Below are positions 37,160 to 46,325 of a DNA stretch of 64,000 nucleotides, in pieces. Source of the DNA: an uncultured Bacteroidales bacterium (GTDB lineage Bacteria; Bacteroidota; Bacteroidia; Bacteroidales; P3); contig CALUHJ010000004.1 in NCBI GenBank assembly GCA_944320415.1, positions 62,001 to 126,000 on the forward strand. The letters run 5' to 3'. The stretch's first letter is position 1, and each line of letters begins with the position of its first letter. Below the pieces are notes generated by a model that was not told the DNA's origin, ran no database searches, and saw nothing but the letters and a program-made list of their open reading frames with translations. The translations under genes and the position numbers were made by a program.

Positions 37160-38207
37160 CTACCGTTTTCCTACTGTATAGCCGGCCTTCATACAAGACA
37201 TTAACCACAAAACATCCCCTCCTGCCTTTAGTCGAAAGAAAGATTGCGGCAGCTGGACGGTTTTTCGTTGTGCCAATATCTATCTGCCGTCCCGTTACAT
37301 CGTACAAGCAAACAGTCGCTTCGGATTCCAATCCGTTCAATTCCACCTTCACGACATCATCCTGGACAATCGTCCTGAAGTTCATTTCGGAACAATCATC
37401 CATCGTTTCATTGCATTCAAGTGAAGCATCCTGCGTACGCCACCAGCTCAAACTGTCGACAACCACCCTGTTTGCCACATCCTGCAAATAGACCGCATCA
37501 TGTTCTTCCATTCCCTCAAGGAGATAGTCCGTATGTATTTCCTCCCCGAAAACAAGGCCGTAGAAACAACAGGCTGCAAGATATGTACCATTGAGTGAAG
37601 GATGCGAATTGTCGGAACTGTGCAATACGACAGTGGAATCCTGTTGTACGGAACGGAGCCACGCAACACCCACTGGAGCAACGCTTGAAGAAAAGTCCCT
37701 TGCCATCATACAGTAGTTTTCCCTCAGACGAAGCGACATGGACTCGAAGGTGCAAAAAGCATCATAATAAGGACAATTCATCGGGTCACCATATCTGTAC
37801 CCCCATGTCATAAACAACAATACTTCCGTATTACTATTGCAAGCCTTTGCCAAAGAATCCAGCGTTCTGGCATAAGGATAAACCTCCTGCATGAACTGTC
37901 CGTCAGGAAAAGCACCCTCCTGACTCTGCCCCTGCAACACGACGTAATCCCATTGTCCGGTCTGCAAAGTCGTAAACACCTCTTCGCTTGAAGCATGTTG
38001 CATGAACCTCATGCCGCCTCCGGCAATCATCTCGCAGTCCGCATGTCTGCCGACGGAAGAAGACAATTCCGAGAACACACCAGGCAAATCATTGACATAA
38101 GTATAGCTGTTGCCTATAAACAAAACACGTTTCGACTCCTGGGCCGAAAGAGTCGAAACGACCAAGCAGCCCAAGAGGAAACATGCAACAAACCTTTGTA
38201 TTTTCAT
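37152..38207 (-). CDS. Secreted SGNH-like hydrolase with T9SS-like C-terminus
   Basis: Protein of 351 residues: signal peptide (1-22, ending LSAQ), then an SGNH/GDSL-like hydrolase domain (about 26-250). Block I is VLFIGNSYTYVNDLP with the nucleophile Ser. A block III-like YVVLQGQSQEG follows, and block V DNSHPSLNGTYLAA supplies Asp and His. It resembles DUF4886-type proteins. The last 75 residues (CLYDVTGRQIDI, then RGCFVVNVLYEG and RKTVVI) look like a type A sorting domain. The likely activity is ester removal from a polysaccharide or lipid. It starts 4 bp after the rubrerythrin stop, so both share one promoter. Confidence 0.82.
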   Translation of the reverse strand: MKIQRFVACFLLGCLVVSTLSAQESKRVLFIGNSYTYVNDLPGVFSELSSSVGRHADCEMIAGGGMRFMQHASSEEVFTTLQTGQWDYVVLQGQSQEGAFPDGQFMQEVYPYARTLDSLAKACNSNTEVLLFMTWGYRYGDPMNCPYYDAFCTFESMSLRLRENYCMMARDFSSSVAPVGVAWLRSVQQDSTVVLHSSDNSHPSLNGTYLAACCFYGLVFGEEIHTDYLLEGMEEHDAVYLQDVANRVVVDSLSWWRTQDASLECNETMDDCSEMNFRTIVQDDVVKVELNGLESEATVCLYDVTGRQIDIGTTKNRPAAAIFLSTKGRRGCFVVNVLYEGRLYSRKTVVI

Positions 38208-38211
38208 CAGA

Positions 38212-38787
38212 CTAATAATTCGCAGGCTTTATTTCAAAATATGCCTGAGGATGTTTGCAGCAAGGGCACATCTGAGGAGCCTTTTTGCCCTTGTGGTGAT
38301 ATCCGCACTTGCGACAAATCCACACGGTTTCCTCCTCCCTTTCAAACACTTTGGATTCAGCCATGTTGGCATACAAGGCGTTGTATCTGGCCTCATGTTC
38401 CTTTTCCACCGTTGCCACAAGTTCGAACGTCCTTGCTATGTCATTGAAACCTTCCTCCCTTGCTATTCTCGCGAATTCCGGATAGTCCTTGCTCCACTCT
38501 TCATGCTCTCCTTCCGCCGCCGCTTTCAGGTTTTCCATCGTTCCGCCTATGACTCCGGCAGGATAGGAAGCCGTTATCTCGACCATGCCGCCCTCAAGGA
38601 ATTTGAAAAACGTCTTTGCGTGCTGTTCTTCCTGCAAGGCCGTTTCCATAAATATTGCTGCTATCTGTTCATATCCGTCCTTCTGTGCCTGTTTCGAAAA
38701 AAAAGTATAACGGTTCTTTGCCTGCGATTCGCCTGCAAAAGACTTCAAAAGATTGGTTTCGGTTTTTGTTCCTTTTAAACTTGCCAT
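38212..38787 (-). CDS. rbr: Rubrerythrin
   Basis: Peroxide-reducing non-haem di-iron protein of anaerobes, 191 residues from the ATG at 38787 (MASLKGTKTETNLLKSF). The ferritin-like four-helix domain has FAGESQAKNRY and EEQHAKTFF with the Glu/His iron ligands. The C-terminal rubredoxin domain has CRKCGYHH and CPCCKHPQ, the four Cys that hold one iron. It uses an exact promoter and heads an unexpected two-gene unit with the SGNH hydrolase. Confidence 0.96.
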   Translation of the reverse strand: MASLKGTKTETNLLKSFAGESQAKNRYTFFSKQAQKDGYEQIAAIFMETALQEEQHAKTFFKFLEGGMVEITASYPAGVIGGTMENLKAAAEGEHEEWSKDYPEFARIAREEGFNDIARTFELVATVEKEHEARYNALYANMAESKVFEREEETVWICRKCGYHHKGKKAPQMCPCCKHPQAYFEIKPANY

Positions 38788-38833
38788 AAATTTCACTGTT
38801 TTAATGGGTTAATACTTAAATTTAATCCATCGG

Positions 38834-38865
38834 CAAATATAAGCACTTTTTGAATAACAGGCAAA
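38834..38865 (-). promoter_or_regulatory. Promoter of the rubrerythrin unit
   Basis: On the minus strand: TTTG (plus 38862-38865), a 20-bp spacer and TATATTTG (plus 38834-38841). Exact consensus; the leader is about 40 nt. Confidence 0.85.
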
Positions 38866-38902
38866 CAGTAAAGGAAAAAATCGGATTTTGATTCCGTGAA
38901 AA

Positions 38903-38945
38903 TCTTTTCAGAAAAGAAAAAATTGAATTCAGAAAAGATTTTTTT
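38903..38945 (-). repeat. Dispersed intergenic repeat, copy A
   Basis: Read on the minus strand, 43 bases (AAAAAAATCTTTTCTGAATT to TTTTCTGAAAAGA) are identical to those at 49541-49583. Homology to copy C at 56828-56863 continues outward through TTTCACGnAATCAAA. It contains internal palindromes (CTTTTCTGAAAAG). It lies between the divergent rubrerythrin and hydF promoters. Confidence 0.85.
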
Positions 38946-38954
38946 GTTTCTTGA

Positions 38955-38987
38955 TTTGGATAATATGGAATGATTTTATCATATTTG
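38955..38987 (+). promoter_or_regulatory. Promoter of hydF
   Basis: TTTG (38955-38958), a 21-bp spacer and CATATTTG (38980-38987), one mismatch in the -7 box, 25 bp before the ATG. The dispersed repeat copy A ends 9 bp upstream. Confidence 0.6.
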
Positions 38988-39012
38988 CATCTTTAAAACT
39001 AATCGGTTCAAC

Positions 39013-40215
39013 ATGGAACAGACAGGCAGGGACAACAAAAAACACATAGGCTTTTTCGGCAGGTGCAATGTCGGAAAAAGCACTCTCGTCAATGCCCTGA
39101 CGGGACAGGAAATATCAATAGTATCCGACCGAAGCGGAACAACAACCGACTCGGTCAAAAAGAGTATGGAGCTGTTCGGATACGGAGCCGTAACAGTCAT
39201 TGACACGGCAGGACTGGACGATGATACCGAATTGGGACAACAAAGGGTGAAGGCAAGCATGCATTCCCTTTCTCTGGTTGACCTTGCCGTACTGGTCATA
39301 AGCCGTAACACGTTTTCTGACCTTGAACGCGACTTCATAAAGCAATGCAGCCGCTATGACGTTCCGGTAATCGCGGTTTACAACAAGACGGACGTTGAAC
39401 CTGTAAATCCTACTCTGCAAAAAGAGCTTCAAAATAATGACGATATAATCTTCCATGAGCTGAAAGACCATACGAAAGCAAGTATGGATTCTTTGGCGGG
39501 CCGCATGGCAGAGGTGCTTTCGGCAAATGAAACGGCACAAAAGACATTGTTGGAAGACATAGTCAGAAAAGGAGATGTCGTTTTGCTTGTAACGCCGATA
39601 GATTCCTCGGCTCCCAAAGGCAGAATGATACTGCCGCAGGTGCAGATGACAAGAGAGGTATTGGACAGGGACTGCGTATGCTGCACGGTGAAGGAAACGG
39701 AACTGGAATATGTCTTGAAGGACAAGGGTATAAAGCCCGATTTGGTCATTACGGATTCACAAGTATTCGATTTTGTTAACCGTACAATTCCTGCGGATAT
39801 TCCCCTGACAAGTTTTTCGGTTCTGCTTGCCAGACTGAAAGGTAACTTTGAGGCTTATCTGAAAGGCACACCCTATCTTGACAAACTGAAAGACGGAGAC
39901 AAGGTATTGATGCTGGAAAGCTGTACTCACCAACCAACATGCGAGGATATAGGCAGGGTGAAACTGCCGAACTGGATAAGGAAATATACCGGCAGGGATT
40001 TGAGTTTTGAAGCCGTCAGCGGATTGGACCGTATAAAAACACCCCTGACCGAATATGCCATGGTAATACAGTGCGGAGGATGTGTCGCAACGGCAAAACA
40101 GATTCGTTCAAGACTGCTGCCCGCCCTGGAAAACAACATACCGGTAAGCAATTACGGTCTTTGCATAGCCTATATCCACGGAATCTTCAACCGTGCCGTT
40201 GATGTATTCAAATAA
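39013..40215 (+). CDS. hydF: [FeFe]-hydrogenase H-cluster maturation GTPase
   Basis: HydF, the scaffold that carries the 2Fe subcluster to [FeFe]-hydrogenase; 400 residues. The N-terminal GTPase domain has P-loop GRCNVGKST, G3 DTAGLDD and G4 NKTD. A dimerisation domain follows. The C-terminal Fe-S domain contains ESCTHQPTCEDIG and QCGGCVATAKQ with the conserved Cys/His ligands. The maturases HydE and HydG and the hydrogenase itself are not in the window. The presence of hydF implies fermentative hydrogen metabolism. The next gene has its own promoter. Confidence 0.94.
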   Translation: MEQTGRDNKKHIGFFGRCNVGKSTLVNALTGQEISIVSDRSGTTTDSVKKSMELFGYGAVTVIDTAGLDDDTELGQQRVKASMHSLSLVDLAVLVISRNTFSDLERDFIKQCSRYDVPVIAVYNKTDVEPVNPTLQKELQNNDDIIFHELKDHTKASMDSLAGRMAEVLSANETAQKTLLEDIVRKGDVVLLVTPIDSSAPKGRMILPQVQMTREVLDRDCVCCTVKETELEYVLKDKGIKPDLVITDSQVFDFVNRTIPADIPLTSFSVLLARLKGNFEAYLKGTPYLDKLKDGDKVLMLESCTHQPTCEDIGRVKLPNWIRKYTGRDLSFEAVSGLDRIKTPLTEYAMVIQCGGCVATAKQIRSRLLPALENNIPVSNYGLCIAYIHGIFNRAVDVFK

Positions 40216-40218
40216 AAA

Positions 40219-40250
40219 TTTGGTTATTAGTGTAAAAATAAGTAATTTTG
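40219..40250 (+). promoter_or_regulatory. Promoter of the DUF4810-DUF799 unit
   Basis: TTTG (40219-40222), a 20-bp spacer and TAATTTTG (40243-40250): exact consensus, placed immediately after hydF. It fixes the downstream start at 40280 and argues against a start inside hydF. Confidence 0.8.
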
Positions 40251-40279
40251 AAGGCAGAAACAAAGAAGTGGTGAGGAAA

Positions 40280-40642
40280 ATGAAAAACAGTGATATGAAA
40301 CGTCTGTTGTTCGTTGCATTATTTTCGATTCTGTTGTCCTCATGTACCAAGATGCTTTATTCATATTATGACTACGATGACATAGTCTTTACATATGCAA
40401 AGCGAGGACAGGATATGGAAAGCAAGGATATAAAGAAGTTGTTGAAGATTTATGAGCCTATTGTCGAGAAACCTGACGGAGAAAATCAGGTTCCTCCTCC
40501 GGGAGCTTATGCAGACTATGCTTATCTTCTTTTTTTGCAGGACAGGAAAGAGGATGCAAAGCTTTATTTTGAGAAAGAGTGTCTGACATATCCCGAAAGC
40601 AAGGTTTACATCAAGGCATTCATGCAAAAAATAGGGTTATGA
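40280..40642 (+). CDS. DUF4810-like lipoprotein
   Basis: Lipoprotein of 120 residues. A hydrophobic signal is followed by the lipobox LLSSC (MKRLLFVALFSILLSSC from the inner Met at 40295). The mature part has YYDYDDIVFTYAKRG and VPPPGAYADYAYLLFLQDRKEDAKLYF, which fit the DUF4810 family. The upstream GAGG (40271-40274) favours the ATG at 40280. In many bacteria this family sits between a CsgG-like outer-membrane protein and a DUF799 lipoprotein. Here the DUF799 gene follows with an ATGA overlap, but no CsgG gene is adjacent. Function unknown; probably an envelope complex. Confidence 0.85.
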   Translation: MKNSDMKRLLFVALFSILLSSCTKMLYSYYDYDDIVFTYAKRGQDMESKDIKKLLKIYEPIVEKPDGENQVPPPGAYADYAYLLFLQDRKEDAKLYFEKECLTYPESKVYIKAFMQKIGL

Positions 40643-41466
40643 AAAAGAGCGTGGTTATTTGTATACTGTTGACATTGTTTTCTTTCGGAGGATTTGCCCA
40701 GATAGAGGATTTGCTGCAGGGAGAAGACAGTGTTGTGAGCGTGATGAGCAAAAAGGAACAGGAAAAATACAAAAAGGAGCTGGAGGAAAAACATGAGGGC
40801 AAAAAGGAAAGCAAACTGGCCTTTGTGAAAAAGACATGGCGCAAGATATTTCCCAAAAAGGTTGAAAGGAATATAAGTTATCCTTTGATGTACAAGGAAA
40901 AACCCAAGTCCGTCATGGTGATGTATCCTTGGAACAGGAGCAAGGACACGAACGCAAACCAGATGTTTTATGTCAGTATTTGTCAGGAATTGTCCTTAAA
41001 GGGGTATTATGTCCTTCCGTCTTTGCTCATGCTTTCTGAATTTGCGGCAGACACGGCTTTCAATTCACGTTATTGCAAGCAGGAGGACAGCAGGAAATAT
41101 CTTGAAAGCTACGGAGTTGATGCAGTGCTGTATGTCACGATTTATTCGGTAAAGAAAGAGTGGTGGTCAACCAACGTGAACATGAATGCTAAATATGATC
41201 TGGTTTCCACCAAGACAGGTGAGATTCTTTTTTCGCGTCACGCCGACTTCAACTTCGATTCACAATCGCCTGCCAAGACAAAAAGCAAAAATGGCTTGAT
41301 AGAAGAAGAAAAGACAAACAATTTCATAGGCATTTGCCAACAAATGCAGAGATATGTCTTTTCCGACATGCCGATAGGGCCTTATCACAAGGATTATCTT
41401 ATGGATCAGAACAAGTTCTCTCATAAAAAAGAGATGAAATACAAGATAAGTGTAAAGCCGAGTTAA
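40639..41466 (+). CDS. DUF799-like exported protein
   Basis: Protein of 275 residues with a signal peptide (1-21, ending GGFAQ); no lipobox is evident, unlike many family members. A Lys/Glu-rich linker is followed by the DUF799 domain (about 95-230): PKSVMVMYPWNRS, LKGYYVLPSLLMLSEF and YGVDAVLYVTIYSVKKEWW. The family (GNA1162-like in Neisseria) is thought to work with CsgG-like proteins; the exact role is unknown. Its ATG overlaps the DUF4810 stop (ATGA), indicating translational coupling. radA begins 2 bp after its stop. Confidence 0.85.
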   Translation: MKKSVVICILLTLFSFGGFAQIEDLLQGEDSVVSVMSKKEQEKYKKELEEKHEGKKESKLAFVKKTWRKIFPKKVERNISYPLMYKEKPKSVMVMYPWNRSKDTNANQMFYVSICQELSLKGYYVLPSLLMLSEFAADTAFNSRYCKQEDSRKYLESYGVDAVLYVTIYSVKKEWWSTNVNMNAKYDLVSTKTGEILFSRHADFNFDSQSPAKTKSKNGLIEEEKTNNFIGICQQMQRYVFSDMPIGPYHKDYLMDQNKFSHKKEMKYKISVKPS

Positions 41467-41468
41467 AC

Positions 41469-42830
41469 ATGGCAAAGGACAGAACCGCTTTTTTCTGCAG
41501 GGAATGCGGAGCCAGGTCTGCCGTATGGATAGGACGTTGTCCTCAATGCGGAGCATGGAACAGTTATGAGCAGGAAGTATTGCACAGGGAAAAGTCTCGC
41601 ATGACCAAAAGCGTATCTGCTTCCACCTCTCCCATTATCCTGATGAGTCAGATACCAAACGACAAGGAACAAAGAATAGATACGAAGGATGAGGAGTTGA
41701 ACAGAGTGCTCGGAGGCGGCCTTGTTCTCGGCTCGGTGGTACTTATGGGTGGTGAACCCGGCATAGGGAAAAGTACGTTGCTGCTGCAGACCGCTCTGAA
41801 TTGCAATGACAAAAGGGTGTTGTACGTCAGTGGTGAAGAAAGTGCCCAACAGATAAAGATGCGTTCCGAAAGAATAAATGTCAATAACGGCAACTGTTAT
41901 GTACTGACCGAAACGAATGTTGAGAACATAATAGAAAAGGCAATGGAAGTCGACCCGCAAATCATCATAGTCGACTCCATTCAGACAATGACAACATGTG
42001 AGATAGAATCATCGGCGGGCAGCATATCGCAAATAAGGGAAAGTGCATCTTTGTTGAGTACCTATGCCAAGCAGAGCGGAATACCTGTAATAATAGTAGG
42101 ACACATAACAAAGGATGGTAGCATTGCCGGACCCAAAGTATTGGAACACATGGTTGATACAGTACTTCAGTTCGAAGGGGACAGAAATTACGGATACAGG
42201 ATTCTGCGTTCAATAAAGAACCGCTTCGGTTCAACACATGAACTGGGCATATACGAGATGCAGTCCTACGGATTAAGACAGGTAGGCAATCCTTCCGAAA
42301 TACTATTGTCTGGCAGTGAACAAATGCTTTCCGGAACATCTGTTGCTGCGGCAATGGAAGGCTCCCGCCCCATATTCATAGAAACTCAGGCTTTGGTGGC
42401 AACATCCTATTATCCTTCCGCCCAGAAGAGTTCTACGGGTTTTGACTTGAGGCGACTGAGCATGCTATTGGCCGTATTGGAAAAAAGAGTCGGGATAAAA
42501 ATAAACAACAAGGATGTATTCTTGAACATAGCCGGAGGAATAAAGGTATCAGATCCAGCTATTGATTTATCGGTCATCGTGAGCCTTATATCCTCGGGAG
42601 AGGATGTGAGTGTCAATCCGCGTAATTGTTTTGCGGCCGAAGTAGGGTTGAGCGGTGAGTTAAGGCCTGTCGTAAAGATAGAGCAACGTATTGCCGAAGC
42701 GGACAAGTTGGGCTTTGAGAGAATATACGTATCAAAGTACAACTTAAAAGGAGGCGATTTATCCCGCTACAAGATAGAGATTATTCCCGTAAGCAAAATA
42801 GAAGACATAGTTACTTACATATTGCAATAA
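41469..42830 (+). CDS. radA: DNA repair protein RadA
   Basis: RecA-related ATPase that promotes branch migration in recombinational repair, 453 residues. The N-terminal zinc finger is CRECGARSAVWIGRCPQC. The ATPase core has Walker A GGEPGIGKSTLL, and the RadA-specific KNRFG is present (SIKNRFGSTHELG). The C-terminal Lon-protease-like domain covers about 280-453. It starts 2 bp after the DUF799 gene and so is transcribed with that unit. It converges with the PG0541-like gene. Confidence 0.96.
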   Translation: MAKDRTAFFCRECGARSAVWIGRCPQCGAWNSYEQEVLHREKSRMTKSVSASTSPIILMSQIPNDKEQRIDTKDEELNRVLGGGLVLGSVVLMGGEPGIGKSTLLLQTALNCNDKRVLYVSGEESAQQIKMRSERINVNNGNCYVLTETNVENIIEKAMEVDPQIIIVDSIQTMTTCEIESSAGSISQIRESASLLSTYAKQSGIPVIIVGHITKDGSIAGPKVLEHMVDTVLQFEGDRNYGYRILRSIKNRFGSTHELGIYEMQSYGLRQVGNPSEILLSGSEQMLSGTSVAAAMEGSRPIFIETQALVATSYYPSAQKSSTGFDLRRLSMLLAVLEKRVGIKINNKDVFLNIAGGIKVSDPAIDLSVIVSLISSGEDVSVNPRNCFAAEVGLSGELRPVVKIEQRIAEADKLGFERIYVSKYNLKGGDLSRYKIEIIPVSKIEDIVTYILQ

Positions 42831-42837
42831 AAAGAAA

Positions 42838-42863
42838 TCAAGGACCGCTTATGCAATCCTTGA
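42838..42863. terminator. Probable bidirectional terminator between radA and the efflux operon
   Basis: TCAAGGA (42838-42844) pairs with TCCTTGA (42857-42863) around a 12-nt loop in the only gap between two convergent genes. The stem is short and the T run is weak, so confidence is moderate. Confidence 0.5.
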
Positions 42864-42878
42864 CTCCCTTGTTTATGA

Positions 42879-43169
42879 CTAAACATCTATTATTTCCCAA
42901 AAGAAAATTCTAAGACCCTGTTCCGGAGCATCGTTGTCCAAAGCCTGTATTCTCTTTTTCAATATCGGAGCAATATAGTCATCAACAATACACAACGTCG
43001 CCATGTTTTTGGCAGGCCATGCATGGGTTCCCAAATGAGGTTCTCCGGTCTTTGTTCCTCTGCCCTGAATATCCTGCCAACGGGTAAAACCTCTTATTGA
43101 CAATTGACGAAGTATTGATTCTATCTCCTCAACATGAGCCTGATTGTACGCAATAAATGCCGCTTTCAT
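42879..43169 (-). CDS. PG0541-like transporter-associated protein
   Basis: Small soluble protein of 96 residues (MKAAFIAYNQAHVEEIESIL), similar to the PG0541 family found beside RND pumps in Bacteroidetes. The size and alternating pattern suggest a PII-like ferredoxin fold. HLGTHAWPAKNMATLCIVDD is the distinctive block. It is the last gene of the efflux operon, starting 1 bp after the RND permease stop, which supports a regulatory link to the pump. The ligand is unknown. Confidence 0.85.
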   Translation of the reverse strand: MKAAFIAYNQAHVEEIESILRQLSIRGFTRWQDIQGRGTKTGEPHLGTHAWPAKNMATLCIVDDYIAPILKKRIQALDNDAPEQGLRIFFWEIIDV

Positions 43170-43170
43170 C

Positions 43171-46100
43171 TTATGCTTTTCTCCTATTTAATTTCAATGA
43201 ATGTTTGTTTCTGTACTTTACAATTTCCCTGGAAGCAAATACACAATACATTACAGGGATAACAACCAACGTCACCAAAGTTGAAACGGTCAAACCGCCT
43301 ACAATTGCTATACCCATAGGTTGCCAAAGTTCACTGCCCTCTCCTATTCCCAACGCCATTGGAACCATACCCAAAACAGTAGTAGCTGAGGTCATAAGTA
43401 CCGGCCTTAGCCTTGATTTTCCTCCCGAAATTACGGATTGGGAAATACCCATTCCCCTTTCCCTGTTAAGATTGATGTAATCAACCAACACTATACCGTT
43501 CTTTACTACTATTCCGACAAGCATGACTGCACCTATCATACTCATAAGGTTTATCGTTTCATTTGTTATGACCAATGACAGCACAAGGCCGACAAATGCA
43601 AATGGAACAGAAAACATTATGATAAAAGGATAACGTAAAGACTCAAATTGAGCTGCCATTACAATATAAACCAGCATCAATATGAGAACCAAAAGCAAAG
43701 TCATATCTGAAAATGTATCTTGCTGGTCTTCTATAGAGCCTCCTATTTTTGTTCCTATTTCCGTAGGAATATCCATTTTGTCTACAGCTTCCTGTATTTT
43801 AGCGGAGGCAACGTCTAATGTCGTTCCATACAGTTTTGCCGTAACTTTAACAATCCTTTCTCTGTCCTGTCTTTCTATTGAAGGCGGTTCCATGCTTTCC
43901 ACGACATTTGCAACTTCGGATACTCTTACAGCCTTACCCGCTGAATTGTATATCAAGATATTCTCTATATCCTCCACAGACTGACGATGAGCTCTGTCAT
44001 ATCTTATCTTTATTTTATATTCCTCTCCATCTTCTCTAAACACTGAAGCTGTCAATCCGTTTATTCTGTTTCTTATGTACGAAGAAGCCGCCCCTACCGA
44101 CAAACCGTTCAGAGCCAATTTTTCCCTGTCAAAATCAACCTGGAATTGAGGTTTGTAATCCTCTCTGTCAATAATCACATCCTTCAATCCTGGAATCTTT
44201 TCCATCGCTACCTTTACGGAATCAGCGATTCTTCCTGTTGTTTCAAAATCGTGTCCGAATATTTCAAGGTCAATCGTACTTCCCGATGTCATGCCGCCAT
44301 CTCCACCTGCCGTTACAGAGAATTTTTTCACTTCCGTATATGTATCTATTTCCTTTCTTAATTCCTCTGCCACTTCAAACATGCTTTTCTTCCTATCCTT
44401 GTAATCATAAAGCCTGATTCTGAAACTTATGTAGTTACTACCAGAAGTATTCATCATTGCAAAAGAATTGTCATCATCCTCAGATGGAGTACCTACGGTA
44501 TAGGTATATGTTCTAATCTCAGGAATCTTTTTTATTTTTTCACCCAATCTTGCCGCTATTTCCTTGGACCGTTCAACATTTGCACCCGAAGGCAATTCAA
44601 TACTACCGGTTATTTGTCCGTTATCCGATGCAGGTATGAACTCACTTCCCAAGCGCGTCATACCAAATATCGAAGCACCGAACATTACAACCGCTATTAT
44701 TATGGTTACGGTCTTGTGCCTAACGGCCCATGTCAACAACCTTTCATAAGCATTATCCAATTTATCCAAGAAAACGCTTATAGGCTGATAAACCGTCAAG
44801 AACAGTTTATTGTGTTTCTTGTCCTTTTCTCTTTTAAGCATGATTGAGCACATCATAGGCGTCAATGACAAGGCTGATGCAGTGGAAACTATCATTATTA
44901 TACAAATCATCCATCCCAACTGCTTGAACATTATACCCGCCATTCCGGTCATCATGGTAAAAGGGAAAAATACGGCAAGCAATGTAAGCGTTGTTGCAAT
45001 AACTGCAACAGCCACCTCATTTGTTCCATATATGGCCGCCTCCCTAGGCTTACTGCCACGTTCAACATGTGTAGTAACATTCTCCAAAACAACTATGGCA
45101 TCATCCACAACCATACCCAACGCAATGGATATGGCGGAAAGAGAAATTACGTTAAGAGTGTTGCCTGATATAAACAGATAAATAAATGAAGATATCAGTG
45201 CAACAGGAATTGTTACCATTATTATTATCGTAGCCCGCCATTCGCCCAAAAAGAACAATACAACTATGACAACAAACAAACAAGCCAACACAAATGTTTC
45301 CACCAAAGAGGCTATTGAATTCTCTATGTTGTCCGTAGTATTCATCACCTCCTGCAGATGTATGTCTTTCGGTAGATTTTTCTGAATTTTAGGCAATTCC
45401 GCCCTTATCTTGTTCATTACATTTACCGAATTTGCTCCCGTTTGTTTCTGTATGACTATCGTAGCACCTTTTACTCCGTTGACATAACTTTCCTGAGCCT
45501 TTTCCTGTATGGTATCGCTAACATAAGCTATATCCCTAAGAAATATATTCTTACCGCCATAATTTGCAACAACTATATCATTTAACAGAGCACTTTCCTC
45601 CAATTCTCCTTCAATACGAAGTGAATAGGTTTCGGAACCAATATCAATGCTTCCTCCCGGAGTGTTAAGATTTTCTTGCGAAACTATGGAACCTATCTGC
45701 TCAACCGTAAGATTGTAAGCCTCCAATTTCGTAGGGTCACAATTAACAATAATCTCTCTTTGAGGAGCACCTGAAATAGATACTGCTCCTACACCGCTTA
45801 TACGGTTCAACGGATTGGCTACACCATCATCCAAAATCTTGTAAAGAGCATTTGTACTTTCCTTTGCAGTGGCTGACAAAATGGATATCGGCATCATATC
45901 CGTTGATATCTTCAATATCATCGGATTGGAACATCCGTCCGGCAACATCTGCTTCACCAATTCTATTTTGTCACGCATGTCATTGACCGCACCGTCTATA
46001 TCTATTCCCCATTCAAATTCGCACCCTATGATTGCAGTATTTTCTTTTGAGGTGGAAGTCAACTTTTTTAAGTCACTGACCGTACTCAATGCACTTTCCA

Positions 46101-46299
46101 TAACCTTGGTAACATTGTTCTCAACATCCTCGGCGCTCGCACCTGGATAAGTGACAATGACGTAGGCCTGATTCATCTCTATCTCAGGCATCAAGTCTAT
46201 TGACAACCTGCTTAGAGAAAACAATCCCAATACTATTATCGCAATAAATACAAGGGATGTTGTAATGGGTTTCTTTACCGAGCTTTCGTATAATTTCAT
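43171..46299 (-). CDS. RND efflux permease (HAE1/AcrB type)
   Basis: Inner-membrane proton-driven drug or metabolite exporter, 1,042 residues. It has the usual RND layout: TM1 near the N-terminus, a large periplasmic loop, a TM2-6 bundle, a second large loop and TM8-12. The proton-relay Asp pair is in GMVVDDAIVVLENV. The family start is PITTSLVFIAIIVLGLFSL. It lies between the adaptor gene and the PG0541-like gene in one operon with TolC and TetR genes. The substrate cannot be inferred; hydrophobic compounds are usual. Confidence 0.95.
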   Translation of the reverse strand: MKLYESSVKKPITTSLVFIAIIVLGLFSLSRLSIDLMPEIEMNQAYVIVTYPGASAEDVENNVTKVMESALSTVSDLKKLTSTSKENTAIIGCEFEWGIDIDGAVNDMRDKIELVKQMLPDGCSNPMILKISTDMMPISILSATAKESTNALYKILDDGVANPLNRISGVGAVSISGAPQREIIVNCDPTKLEAYNLTVEQIGSIVSQENLNTPGGSIDIGSETYSLRIEGELEESALLNDIVVANYGGKNIFLRDIAYVSDTIQEKAQESYVNGVKGATIVIQKQTGANSVNVMNKIRAELPKIQKNLPKDIHLQEVMNTTDNIENSIASLVETFVLACLFVVIVVLFFLGEWRATIIIMVTIPVALISSFIYLFISGNTLNVISLSAISIALGMVVDDAIVVLENVTTHVERGSKPREAAIYGTNEVAVAVIATTLTLLAVFFPFTMMTGMAGIMFKQLGWMICIIMIVSTASALSLTPMMCSIMLKREKDKKHNKLFLTVYQPISVFLDKLDNAYERLLTWAVRHKTVTIIIAVVMFGASIFGMTRLGSEFIPASDNGQITGSIELPSGANVERSKEIAARLGEKIKKIPEIRTYTYTVGTPSEDDDNSFAMMNTSGSNYISFRIRLYDYKDRKKSMFEVAEELRKEIDTYTEVKKFSVTAGGDGGMTSGSTIDLEIFGHDFETTGRIADSVKVAMEKIPGLKDVIIDREDYKPQFQVDFDREKLALNGLSVGAASSYIRNRINGLTASVFREDGEEYKIKIRYDRAHRQSVEDIENILIYNSAGKAVRVSEVANVVESMEPPSIERQDRERIVKVTAKLYGTTLDVASAKIQEAVDKMDIPTEIGTKIGGSIEDQQDTFSDMTLLLVLILMLVYIVMAAQFESLRYPFIIMFSVPFAFVGLVLSLVITNETINLMSMIGAVMLVGIVVKNGIVLVDYINLNRERGMGISQSVISGGKSRLRPVLMTSATTVLGMVPMALGIGEGSELWQPMGIAIVGGLTVSTLVTLVVIPVMYCVFASREIVKYRNKHSLKLNRRKA

Positions 46300-46325
46300 C
46301 TTCTATACAGCTTTTTTTGAAATTG

